From Paenibacillus koleovorans NBRC 103111 (GTDB lineage Bacteria > Bacillota > Bacilli > Paenibacillales > NBRC-103111): a stretch of 42,240 nt of DNA. The position numbers and the translations under genes are program-made. The stretch covers positions 1 to 42,240 of the forward strand of contig NZ_BIMA01000058.1 of NCBI RefSeq assembly GCF_004000845.1, in the 5' to 3' direction. The notes below the pieces were generated by a model. The model did no database searches. It was given only the letters and a program-made list of their open reading frames with translations, and had not been told where the DNA came from. Shown here piece after piece: positions 14,346 through 22,063 of this stretch (within the stretch, counting starts at the first letter, position 1; each line of letters opens with the position of its first letter).

Positions 14346-15298
14346 GCGCTCCGCTGTTGGAATTAAAGGAGTTAACCAAATATTTCCCTATCGGCGGTAA
14401 AGCAAAGAAGGGCTTCGTCAAGGCGGTCGACGGCGTAAACCTAACCGTGCACGAAGGCGAGACCGTCGGCATTGTCGGCGAATCCGGCTGCGGCAAGTCG
14501 ACGGTCGGTCGACTGGCACTCAAGCTGCTCGAATCGACCGGCGGGGAAATCCGCTTCAACGGTCACTCGATCGAGCATATGAGCCAACGCCGGTTCCGCC
14601 CGCTGCGCAAGGATATGCAGTGCGTATTCCAGGATCCGTACGCCTCGCTGAACCCGCGGCTGTCCGTCGGCCAGGCGATCGCCGAGCCGCTGTATATACA
14701 GGGCGGGCTGAGCCGCAAGGACGCAACGACCCGCGCTGATGAGCTGCTGCAGCTCGTCGGGCTGAGCACGCAGGCGGCCAAGCTGTACCCTCACGAATTC
14801 TCGGGGGGCCAGCGGCAGCGAATCGCGATCGCCCGTGCGATTGCGCTAAAGCCGAAGCTGATCGTCGCCGACGAGCCGGTTTCCGCGCTCGACGTGTCGA
14901 TTCAAGCGCAAATCGTCAACCTGCTAGGCGAGCTTCAGGAGAAAACACGCGTATCTTACCTGTTCATCTCTCACAATTTGAGCGTCGTCCGACACATATC
15001 CAACCGGGTGGCGGTGATGTATTTGGGCCGCATTGTAGAGATCGGCACAAGAGACCAGCTGTTCGATCGGCCGAAGCATCCTTACACGCAAGCGCTGCTC
15101 TCTTCCGTCCCGGAGCCTCAGATCGCCGCTCGCCGCGAGCGCATCCTGCTGCGCGGAGAAGTACCCAATGCGGCGAACCCGCCGTCCGGCTGTCCGTTTC
15201 ATCCGCGCTGTCCGCATGCGACCGACATTTGCCGCACCGAGCAGCCTGTATTCCGCGAAGTGGAGCCGGGGCATTCCGCCTCGTGCCATTTCATATAA
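14342..15298 (+). CDS. oppF: oligopeptide/dipeptide ABC transporter ATP-binding protein OppF/DppF
   Basis: The 318-residue ATPase partner of OppD has Walker A 'GESGCGKST', the Q-loop 'CVFQDPYASLNPR', the signature 'FSGGQRQRIAIARAI', Walker B 'LIVADEPVSALD' and the H-loop 'ISHNLSVV'. Its C-terminal oligo_HPY extension contains a four-cysteine pattern ('SGCPFHPRCPHATDIC' and a final C near 316). OppD and OppF normally form the heterodimeric motor of the permease. ATG 14342 has GGAGGAATCT directly upstream; the frame also stays open upstream inside oppD, but that extension overlaps oppD coding sequence and lacks a site. The substrate-binding protein gene follows after 37 bases. Confidence 0.93.
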   Translation: MSAPLLELKELTKYFPIGGKAKKGFVKAVDGVNLTVHEGETVGIVGESGCGKSTVGRLALKLLESTGGEIRFNGHSIEHMSQRRFRPLRKDMQCVFQDPYASLNPRLSVGQAIAEPLYIQGGLSRKDATTRADELLQLVGLSTQAAKLYPHEFSGGQRQRIAIARAIALKPKLIVADEPVSALDVSIQAQIVNLLGELQEKTRVSYLFISHNLSVVRHISNRVAVMYLGRIVEIGTRDQLFDRPKHPYTQALLSSVPEPQIAARRERILLRGEVPNAANPPSGCPFHPRCPHATDICRTEQPVFREVEPGHSASCHFI

Positions 15299-15335
15299 AA
15301 ACCAATTTCCACTACTCGAAAGGGGCCTTTATCCA

Positions 15336-17000
15336 ATGATGTCCATGCCTTACCGCACGTTAACTTCAGTTGCTCTCGCCTCGATGCTGGCAGCGACCGC
15401 CCTGCTCGCAGGCTGCTCCAAGGACAACGGTTCGTCCACGACGAGCCCGTCCCCGACCGCTTCCACGGCGCCGTCCGCAACGCCTGCCAAAACAAAGGTC
15501 GACGGAGGCGAAATCATAACCGCGTATTTGGGCGATCCGCAAGGTTTCATCCGCTTATGGGCGACGACGACCACTTCGACCGAAGTGATCGACCTGACCT
15601 TCAGCTACCTGTACAAGCTAAACGAGAAGCAAGAGCTCGTACCGGACTTGGCTGTAGGGCAACCGCAATTTTCCGCCGACAAAAAAGAAATGACAATGAA
15701 GGTCCGCACGGACGCGAAGTGGACGGACGGCAAGCCGGTTACCGTAGACGATATCGTGTTCACGTACAACATCGCGATCAGCCCGGACTATACCGGACCT
15801 CGTAAAGGCACGTTCACCGAGATCGACAAAGTTGTAAAAGTAGACGACACCACGCTGAAGTTCGTGTTCAAGCAGCCCTTCGCCGGGTTCATCGATACGC
15901 TCATCTACAACATTTTGCCGCAGCACCTGCTGAAGGACGTTCCGATCAAGGAGATGGACAAGTCGGAGTTCTTCAAGAAGCCGGTCGGCTCCGGCCCGTA
16001 CAAGCTGGAAGAGTGGAAGCAAGGGCAGTACCTGCGTTTCGTCCGCAACGACAACTACTACGGCGGCAAGCCGGCAATCGAGAAAGTAACGGCGAAAATC
16101 GTTCCGGACGCAAACGCCATGATGGCGCAGCTGCAAACCGGCGAAATCAACGTCATCGGCGTGCCGGCCGACCAGTTGGGCGCGATCGAGCAGTTCAACA
16201 AAACATCGAACAAGCTGAAGCTGCAAAAAGGCATCAAGGCTTCGCAATACTCCTACGTCGCTTGGAATTTGACGAACCCGCTGTTCCAGGACAAAAAAGT
16301 GCGTCAGGCGCTGACAACAGCGATCGACCGCAAAGGCATCGTGGACAACGTGGCGGAAGGCCTCGGAGTAGTCGTGAACAGCCAAACGCCGCCTCCATAC
16401 TGGTCTTTTACCGACAATGTGCCTAAGTTCGACTTCAACATGGAGAAAGCGAAGACGATGCTCGCCGAAGCCGGCTGGAAAGATACGAACAACGACGGCC
16501 TGATCGACAAAAACGGCAAAAACTTCGAGTTCGAAATGCAAGTCAACCAAGGCAACAAGATTCGTGAAAAAGCCGTAACCGTCATCCAGCAGCAGCTGCA
16601 GAAGGTCGGCATCAAGGTCACACCGCGCGTCGTCGAGAGCTCGGCGTTCACGAAGAACTTCCAGGCCAAGCAGTTCGAATCGATCTACTACGCTTGGAGC
16701 ATTTCCGGCGACCCGAATCCGAAGGGCATCTGGCATTCCTCCGAAATCGAGCACGGTTTGAACACCGTCTCCTACAAAAATCCGGAAGTCGACAAGCTGA
16801 TCGAAGAGGATCTGCAGACGTTCGACCAAGCGAAGCGGAAAGAAATCCTGGGCAAAATCGACGCGCTGATCGCGGAAGACCAGCCTTACACGTTCTTGTA
16901 CGCGCCGACGACTGTTATGGCATATCCAAGCAACCTGGAAGGCTTCAATCCGAACCGCGACAGCTTGAAAGAAATCGAGAAATGGTACTTCGTGAAGTAA
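15336..17000 (+). CDS. peptide ABC transporter substrate-binding lipoprotein (SBP_bac_5)
   Basis: This 554-residue extracellular binding lipoprotein has an N-terminal signal with lipobox LLAGC, giving a lipidated Cys at 27. A Ser/Thr/Pro-rich linker (about 28-60) follows, then a cluster C binding-protein fold: 'LVPDLAVGQPQFSADKKEMT', 'RTDAKWTDGKPVTVDDIVFT', 'PVGSGPYKLEEWKQGQYLRF', 'VRQALTTAIDRKGIVDNVAE' and 'FTKNFQAKQFESIYYAWSI'. The family binds peptides, nickel or oligosaccharides; the neighbouring OppD/OppF/permeases favour peptides. ATG 15336 has AAAGGGG 15 bases upstream. The tail reads 'YFVK'. It is the central gene of the operon, separated by 56 bases from the permease gene. Confidence 0.92.
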   Translation: MMSMPYRTLTSVALASMLAATALLAGCSKDNGSSTTSPSPTASTAPSATPAKTKVDGGEIITAYLGDPQGFIRLWATTTTSTEVIDLTFSYLYKLNEKQELVPDLAVGQPQFSADKKEMTMKVRTDAKWTDGKPVTVDDIVFTYNIAISPDYTGPRKGTFTEIDKVVKVDDTTLKFVFKQPFAGFIDTLIYNILPQHLLKDVPIKEMDKSEFFKKPVGSGPYKLEEWKQGQYLRFVRNDNYYGGKPAIEKVTAKIVPDANAMMAQLQTGEINVIGVPADQLGAIEQFNKTSNKLKLQKGIKASQYSYVAWNLTNPLFQDKKVRQALTTAIDRKGIVDNVAEGLGVVVNSQTPPPYWSFTDNVPKFDFNMEKAKTMLAEAGWKDTNNDGLIDKNGKNFEFEMQVNQGNKIREKAVTVIQQQLQKVGIKVTPRVVESSAFTKNFQAKQFESIYYAWSISGDPNPKGIWHSSEIEHGLNTVSYKNPEVDKLIEEDLQTFDQAKRKEILGKIDALIAEDQPYTFLYAPTTVMAYPSNLEGFNPNRDSLKEIEKWYFVK

Positions 17001-17056
17001 AGTAAGCTGTGTAGCTGACACAACCCGCACTCCATTACAGAAAGAAGTGACTACCG

Positions 17057-18028
17057 GTGGCCCTCTATGCGCTGCGGCGACTGCTTAACGCCATCCCGAT
17101 TCTGATCGGCATCACGATCATCTCCTTCGCGATCATCCATCTGGCACCGGGAAGCCCGTTGTCCCAGTTTCTGGAGGACCCTCGCATTACAGCTGTGGAC
17201 AAAGCGAATCTGATCCACGCTTACGGGCTGGACAAACCGCTTTACACGCAATATTGGCTATGGGTGACCGGCATGCTGCAAGGCGATTTCGGCACTTCGT
17301 TCCAGAAAAGCGCGCCGGTGCTGGAGCTGATCGTGGAATTTATGCCGAACACGCTGCTGCTGACGATCTCCTCGTTTATTCTGTCGCTTCTGATCGCCGT
17401 TCCGCTCGGCATTTTCTGCGCATTGCGGGCGAACTCCCGGCTCGATCAGCTCGTTACGGCGTTCTCGAACGTCGGTCTGGCGATACCGGGCTTTTGGCTG
17501 GCGCTCATCCTGATGATGGTGTTCGGGGTAAAGCTCGGCTGGCTGCCCATTGGTGGATTGTCCACGATTAACGCGGAATTCAGCCTCTGGGATCGCACCC
17601 GGCACTTGATCATGCCAGTCACGACGATTGCGGTGGCGGAAGCGGCCATATGGACCCGGTACGTCCGCTCGAGCATGCTGGAAGTGATTCATCAGGATTA
17701 CATGCGGACGGCAAAAGCAAAAGGGCTGCTGCCTTGGCGCATCTTGTCGCTGCATGGGTTGCGGAACGCGCTCATCCCGCTCGCGACGCTGTTCGGGCTT
17801 ATGATCCCGTCGTTCTTCGCCGGTTCGGTCATCCTGGAGTCGATTTTCAGCATCCCGGGCGTAGGGCGGCTGCTGATCGAAGCGACGTTCCAGCGGGACT
17901 ATCCGGTCATTACGGCGCTCGTAACGCTTGGGGCGATCATGACCGTCATTGGCAACATCGTGGCGGATATTCTGATCGGATTCCTCGATCCGCGAGTCAG
18001 TCTCAGCGGGAAGGAAGTGAAGGCGTAA
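17057..18028 (+). CDS. oppB: peptide ABC transporter permease OppB/DppB
   Basis: The 323-residue membrane protein has six predicted membrane helices. It begins 'ALYALRRLLNAIPILIGITI', the N-terminus typical of DppB/OppB, followed by 'LAPGSPLSQFLEDPRI' and 'LGLDKPLY'-type periplasmic loop residues (here 'YGLDKPLYTQYW'). The conserved cytoplasmic EAA loop is 'RYVRSSMLEVIHQDYMRTAKAKGL', of which 'MRTAKAKG' contacts the ATPases. The start is GTG 17057, with AGAAGTGA 10-15 bases upstream; no in-frame ATG lies nearby. Four bases separate it from the next permease gene. Confidence 0.92.
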   Translation: MALYALRRLLNAIPILIGITIISFAIIHLAPGSPLSQFLEDPRITAVDKANLIHAYGLDKPLYTQYWLWVTGMLQGDFGTSFQKSAPVLELIVEFMPNTLLLTISSFILSLLIAVPLGIFCALRANSRLDQLVTAFSNVGLAIPGFWLALILMMVFGVKLGWLPIGGLSTINAEFSLWDRTRHLIMPVTTIAVAEAAIWTRYVRSSMLEVIHQDYMRTAKAKGLLPWRILSLHGLRNALIPLATLFGLMIPSFFAGSVILESIFSIPGVGRLLIEATFQRDYPVITALVTLGAIMTVIGNIVADILIGFLDPRVSLSGKEVKA

Positions 18029-18031
18029 CCG

Positions 18032-18913
18032 ATGAACACAGCCGTTTCCAACACCATGACGAAGCCTGCCGCGGCTCCGGTAGTCAGACACCGGGCGTGG
18101 GGGCGATTCAAACGCAATCGAATGGCCGTAGTCGGGCTCGCCCTGATGATCGTCCTTATCCTGCTGGCGCTGTTCGCGCCGATGATCGCAACGCATGATC
18201 CGGCCGAGCAAGACTTGATGCAGCGACTGAAGCCGCCGAGCGCCGAGCATTGGCTCGGAACCGACGATCTCGGGCGTGACTTGTTCAGCCGCATCTTGTA
18301 TGGCTCTCGCGTGTCGTTGTCCGTCGGTATTTTCTCCGTGCTGTTCAATGTTGTCATCGGGGTTGTCGTCGGCTCGATCGCCGGCTACTACGGGGGGCGG
18401 ACCGACAGCATCCTGATGCGATTTGTCGATATGATGCTGGCGTTCCCGACGTTTTTCCTGCTGATCGCGGTCGTCACCTTGTTCAAGCCGAGCTTGACGA
18501 ACATTATTATCGTGCTTGTCGTCTTCGGTTGGATGGGAAAATCGCGACTATTGCGGGGGCAAATCCTGTCGATCAAGAACCGCGAGTACATCGACGCCGC
18601 CCGTACGATCGGGATGTCGGACTTGCGCATCATATTCGTTCATATTTTGCCGAATGCCCTGGCGCCGGTCATTGTTTCAGCGACTTTGCAGATGGGAACG
18701 ATGATTTTGACGGAGTCGAGCTTGAGCTTCCTGGGACTCGGGATTCAGCCGCCGCATGCGAGCTGGGGCAATATCCTGCAGAGCGCGCAAAACCTGACGA
18801 TCATGATGAAGGCGCCTTGGGTGCCGATTCTTCCGGGCTTTATGATTTTCCTCACGATTATGTGCTTCAACTTTATCGGGGACGGGCTGCGGAACGCGTT
18901 CGACTCCAGGTAA
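18032..18913 (+). CDS. oppC: peptide ABC transporter permease OppC/DppC
   Basis: The 293-residue second permease half has an N-terminal OppC_N segment ('RFKRNRMAVVGLALMIVLIL') and the marker 'PPSAEHWLGTDDLGRDLFSR', which is characteristic of DppC/OppC. Five further helices follow, with the EAA loop 'INR/KNREYIDAARTIGMSD' (here 'IKNREYIDAARTIGMSDLRI'). It ends 'GDGLRNAFDSR', the usual 'GD-LRDALDPR' tail. ATG 18032 comes four bases after the oppB stop. The gene ends the operon, and a bidirectional terminator follows within six bases. Confidence 0.93.
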   Translation: MNTAVSNTMTKPAAAPVVRHRAWGRFKRNRMAVVGLALMIVLILLALFAPMIATHDPAEQDLMQRLKPPSAEHWLGTDDLGRDLFSRILYGSRVSLSVGIFSVLFNVVIGVVVGSIAGYYGGRTDSILMRFVDMMLAFPTFFLLIAVVTLFKPSLTNIIIVLVVFGWMGKSRLLRGQILSIKNREYIDAARTIGMSDLRIIFVHILPNALAPVIVSATLQMGTMILTESSLSFLGLGIQPPHASWGNILQSAQNLTIMMKAPWVPILPGFMIFLTIMCFNFIGDGLRNAFDSR

Positions 18914-18917
18914 AAAA

Positions 18918-18963
18918 GAACGGTGCAGCGGGCTGTCGGTTAAGCCCCTTGCACCGTTTTTTT
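18918..18963. terminator. bidirectional terminator between oppC and the MFS gene
   Basis: ACGGTGCA (18920-18927) pairs with TGCACCGT (18950-18957), with an inner GGCT/AGCC stem. Seven T follow on the plus strand and an A-run lies on the other side. It overlaps the last codons of the convergent MFS gene. Confidence 0.85.
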
Positions 18964-20145
18964 GTAGAGCAGCTTTTTGTACACCCAGATCGCGTTGAAT
19001 AGCAGCAGGAATGCCGCCGTGTAGAAAATGCCTCTGATGCCGATCCAGCCGGATAACGTACCGCCGACGATCGGGCCGAGCAGGTTGCCGAGAGAGAGGA
19101 AGCTGCTGTTGAAGCTATAGGAGCGGCTCTCCATCCCGTCAGGGGTGAATTTGCGGATGAGCGCGTTGACGGTCGGGAGCAGGCCGCCGATGAAAATGCC
19201 GAGTATGAACCGTATGGCGAACAGCTGCCACACGTTGTGCACGAGCGCCTGCGGGATGAAGGCAAGTCCCGCGCCGATCAGCGACACGAACAGGATTTTG
19301 GTCTGACCGATCCTGTCACTCAGGCGACCGAGCAGCGGGGAGGAGATCATATTCGAGAAGCCGGTAATGGAACCGACCAGTCCGGCGTAGAAAGCCAAGT
19401 ATTGCCCGGTGCCGTGCAGCTCTTGTACGAACAGCGCCATTAGCGGCATCGTGCTGAGCATCGCGAACTGGATCAATAGCGTGACCATGAATAGCGACAT
19501 AAGCTGAGGGATTTTGCCGAGCTGCTTGAATCCCTCGACGATCGAGACGTTTGGCTTCTTGGCGGCCTCGGTCGCATTGAATTTTTCTTTGACGACGATC
19601 CAGGCCATCACCGAGGCGAGGAAAAGCAGGGCACCGGTTATGTAGAAAATCGGGCGGAAGCCAACCCATTCAGCCAGCAGTCCGCCGATTAGAGGACCGA
19701 GAATGCCGCCTGCGACATTGCCGGATTGAAGCGTACCCATGGCGAACCCCATCCGATGCTTAGGAGCCATCGATGCCATGAGGGCGACGGAAGCCGGCAC
19801 ATAGCCTGCTATCGTTCCGTTCAGAATGCGCAGCAGGAGCAGATGCCACACATTGCCCGAGAAACCCATTAAGGAGATGACAATCGCCATCCCGAAGCCG
19901 GAGCGCAGCAGCATCACCTTGCGCCCGTAGCGGTCCGCCAGCTTGCCCCATAGAGGTTGGAAGAAAAAGGAAGTTACGAAATTTCCAGCGAAAATAATGC
20001 CTGCCCATACCGACACTTCTTGCGAGTCCGTGATTCCGAGTTCTTGGATATATAGCGGCAGGAACGGGATTACCATCGTCATTCCAGCCATCACCAAAAA
20101 CTGCCCGAACGTTAATACGATCAGGTTTACTTTCCAATTCCCCAT
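18940..20145 (-). CDS. MFS transporter, DHA1-type drug exporter
   Basis: A protein of about 401 residues with twelve predicted membrane helices. Motif A in the loop between helices 2 and 3 is 'FFQPLWGKLADRYGRKVMLL', and a second copy in the other half is 'SSPLLGRLSDRIGQTKILF'. The helix 5 region has the antiporter-type 'GPLIGGLLAEWVGFR' (motif C-like, mirrored later by 'LLGPIVGGTLSGWIGIRGIF'). These mark proton-driven small-molecule exporters of the DHA1 family. The substrate is unknown. The ATG at 20145 is chosen because GGAGG lies ten bases upstream; a TTG at 20154 would sit against that site. It is divergent from the riboswitch-controlled folD fusion. Confidence 0.85.
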   Translation of the reverse strand: MGNWKVNLIVLTFGQFLVMAGMTMVIPFLPLYIQELGITDSQEVSVWAGIIFAGNFVTSFFFQPLWGKLADRYGRKVMLLRSGFGMAIVISLMGFSGNVWHLLLLRILNGTIAGYVPASVALMASMAPKHRMGFAMGTLQSGNVAGGILGPLIGGLLAEWVGFRPIFYITGALLFLASVMAWIVVKEKFNATEAAKKPNVSIVEGFKQLGKIPQLMSLFMVTLLIQFAMLSTMPLMALFVQELHGTGQYLAFYAGLVGSITGFSNMISSPLLGRLSDRIGQTKILFVSLIGAGLAFIPQALVHNVWQLFAIRFILGIFIGGLLPTVNALIRKFTPDGMESRSYSFNSSFLSLGNLLGPIVGGTLSGWIGIRGIFYTAAFLLLFNAIWVYKKLLYKKTVQGA

Positions 20146-20232
20146 TTGGTGCAACCTCCATCTGTACCGCCGTTGTTGTCTTCGAGTTGCATGCTGCAGC
20201 CGCGCCGCAGCGATCCGTTTTCATCATCCCCT

Positions 20233-20278
20233 ATTATAGCACTATACTTGGACAAACACACACCCGGTTTGCTATGAT
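20233..20278. promoter_or_regulatory. divergent promoters of the MFS gene and the ZTP riboswitch RNA
   Basis: On the plus strand, TTGGAC (20248-20253) is followed after 19 bases by TATGAT (20273-20278) with TG one base before it, an extended -10. On the minus strand, TATAAT (20238-20233) also has the TG extension. The two promoters interleave, so polymerase binding on one side may hinder the other. Confidence 0.55.
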
Positions 20279-20290
20279 GAAGGAGTGAGA

Positions 20291-20385
20291 GGTTTACCGG
20301 TTCAGGTAACTGGCGAATCGTGGAGCACCACGGGGGAGCCTGAATCTACATACATACCGTTCGCCTGGGTAGAGCGTTTGGGAAT
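20291..20385 (+). promoter_or_regulatory. ZTP riboswitch (pfl RNA)
   Basis: The conserved core of the ZTP/ZMP riboswitch is present. P1 is TTCAGG (20301-20306) with CCTGAA (20339-20344). The invariant ACTGGCGAA lies at 20309-20317. P2 is CGTGG (20319-20323) with CCACG (20328-20332), followed by GGGGAGC. After a variable linker the 3' domain CCGTTCGCCTGGGT (20358-20371) provides the GCCTGGG pseudoknot strand. The family senses ZTP or ZMP (AICAR), intermediates that build up when 10-formyltetrahydrofolate is short, and turns on folate and purine genes. It precedes the FolD-cyclodeaminase fusion, a fitting target. Confidence 0.93.
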
Positions 20386-20457
20386 GACCGAACCGCCGCC
20401 GGCTTGGATTTCGATCCTTGCTGCAGCTGCGTTTCGCGTGTCCCGAATGCTTTTTTT
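20374..20457 (+). terminator. riboswitch expression-platform terminator
   Basis: GCGTTTGGGA (20374-20383) can pair over its full length with TCCCGAATGC (20441-20450) using two G-U pairs, followed by seven T (20451-20457). The 5' arm begins directly after the ligand-binding GCCTGGG, so ligand binding could block the terminator. This is the expected transcriptional ON-switch layout. Confidence 0.7.
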
Positions 20458-20498
20458 CGTTCATTTCTTATTATTTGGACAAAAGGAGCGGATGGAGC

Positions 20499-22001
20499 AT
20501 GACGGTCTTGTTAAGAGGAAAACCGGTAGCGGATGCGATTTATGCGCGGATTCAAGCGGAGACGGAGCGGTTCAAGGAGCTGGAGGGCGTAGGGGTAAAG
20601 TTGGCCGTAGTGGTGGTGGCGGGCGATCCGGCTACCGCTTACTATGTGCAGGCGAAGCGCAAGGTGGCGGAGCGGGTCGGGGTCGCTTTTGAGGTGCATG
20701 AGTTCGAGTCGTCCGCTCGGGAAGAGGAGGTGGTCGCCTGCATTAAGCGGCTGAACGAGGATGCCGCTGTGCATGGCATCATGCTCGAGCTGCCGCTGCC
20801 GGCGGCGATGTCGGCGAATCGAGTGGCGTCGATCATCTCGCCGTACAAGGATGTCGACGGCGTGACGCCGACGAGCAAGCAGGCGCTGCTGACCGGGGAA
20901 CGAGCGCTTCTGCCGGCTACGCCGCAGGCTTGTATCCGGTTGGCGAAGCATTATGGCTTTGTGCTGGCAGGTGCGAGCGTTGCGCTGGTCGGACGCGGTC
21001 AAACCGTAGGCATGCCGCTGTTCCACCTGCTGCAGCGCGAGCAAGCGACCGTGACGGTGTGCCATTCTCGCACGTTGGAGCTGGGGCTGCATGTTGGACG
21101 GGCCGACATCGTTTTCGCTGCCGTAGGTTCTGCCGGACTTATCACCCGAGAAATGATTCGCCCGGAGCACGTAGTAGTTGACGCCGGGATGAATGAGCTT
21201 CCGGACGGTACGATGGCGGGGGATGTGGCGCGGGAGGCGGGGGAGCGCGCAGCTGCATATTCGCCAACGCCGGGAGGAGTAGGGACCGTGACGACGGCGA
21301 TTTTGTTCGAAAACGTGCTGAAGGCTTATGAGTGGCAGCGAGAGTTGGGGAATGCGGGAGACGATGAACAGGTGGCTTGGCTGGACCGGCCGATCCGCCG
21401 GTTTCTGGAGGAGTCGAGCGCGGCAGTGCCTACGCCGGGCGGAGGAAGCGTGGCCGCTCTGGTAGGCGCGCTTGGCGCCTCGATGGCGTCCATGGCGGCC
21501 GGCTTCAGCCAAGGTCCGAAGTACGCCGACTGGGCGGGCATTGTCAGCGGCGCTTTGGCTCGTTTGGCTGAGGCTTCGCTTCACTGCGAGGATCTGCTCG
21601 AAGCCGACATCGTCTCGTTCGAGCGATACCGGGCGGCGGCCAAGCTGCCTCGAGATACCGAGGAGCAGAAGGCGGCCCGCCGTCATGCGATAGAGAAGAC
21701 GACGCTCGAGGCGATTGCGGTTCCGCTGCAGCTGATGGAAGTATGCCGGGATGCGAGCCGCATTGCCGAGGAGCTCGCACCTTGCGCGAACAAAAATGTC
21801 ATCTCCGATCTGGGCATCGGATCGCTGCTGTTCGAAGCGGCGGCACGATCGGCATACCTCACCGTGGAGATCAATTTGGCGGCGATGGCGGAATCGGATA
21901 CGAGAACCGAGCTTGCGAGACGGGCGGATGCGCTGCTGGAGGAGATAGAGGAATTGAAGAAGAAGGCGATCGGGATCGTAAAGGAGCGCATCCGCCAATA
22001 G
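20499..22001 (+). CDS. folD: fusion of divergent FolD (methylene-THF dehydrogenase/cyclohydrolase) with formimino-THF cyclodeaminase domain
   Basis: The protein has 500 residues. Residues 1-285 are FolD-like: 'AYYVQAKRK' with Y49 and the catalytic Lys K53, 'KDVDG' with D120, 'ATVTVCHSRT' and the NADP-binding 'LVGRGQTVGMP'. Residues about 297-500 are a formiminotransferase-cyclodeaminase domain (FTCD_C/FchA): 'FLEESSAAVPTPGGGSVAAL', then the all-helical body with 'PLQLMEVCRDASRIAEELA' and 'NKNVISDLGIGSLLFEAAA'. Several FolD hallmarks differ. The catalytic Gln of VQLPLP is Glu (E97 in 'MLELPLP'), GRS is GRG (165-167), and PGGVGP is PGGVGT (258-263). Together the halves could convert 5-formimino-THF to methenyl-THF and interconvert methylene-, methenyl- and 10-formyl-THF in the cytosol. 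ATG 20499 has AAAAGGAG ten bases upstream. The gene lies 41 bases after the riboswitch terminator. Confidence 0.9.
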   Translation: MTVLLRGKPVADAIYARIQAETERFKELEGVGVKLAVVVVAGDPATAYYVQAKRKVAERVGVAFEVHEFESSAREEEVVACIKRLNEDAAVHGIMLELPLPAAMSANRVASIISPYKDVDGVTPTSKQALLTGERALLPATPQACIRLAKHYGFVLAGASVALVGRGQTVGMPLFHLLQREQATVTVCHSRTLELGLHVGRADIVFAAVGSAGLITREMIRPEHVVVDAGMNELPDGTMAGDVAREAGERAAAYSPTPGGVGTVTTAILFENVLKAYEWQRELGNAGDDEQVAWLDRPIRRFLEESSAAVPTPGGGSVAALVGALGASMASMAAGFSQGPKYADWAGIVSGALARLAEASLHCEDLLEADIVSFERYRAAAKLPRDTEEQKAARRHAIEKTTLEAIAVPLQLMEVCRDASRIAEELAPCANKNVISDLGIGSLLFEAAARSAYLTVEINLAAMAESDTRTELARRADALLEEIEELKKKAIGIVKERIRQ

Positions 22002-22063
22002 GCATACAAATTCCCTGAAATATGGTAATCTGATCGAAAATGACTAGGGGAGGCTTACCCATC

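Noticed and set aside
15618-17030. 470-residue reverse-strand reading frame
   Set aside because: It is antisense to the substrate-binding lipoprotein gene, with no family features.
20511-21998. 495-residue reverse-strand reading frame
   Set aside because: It is a mirror of the FolD fusion gene, with low-complexity Arg/His composition and no ribosome binding site.
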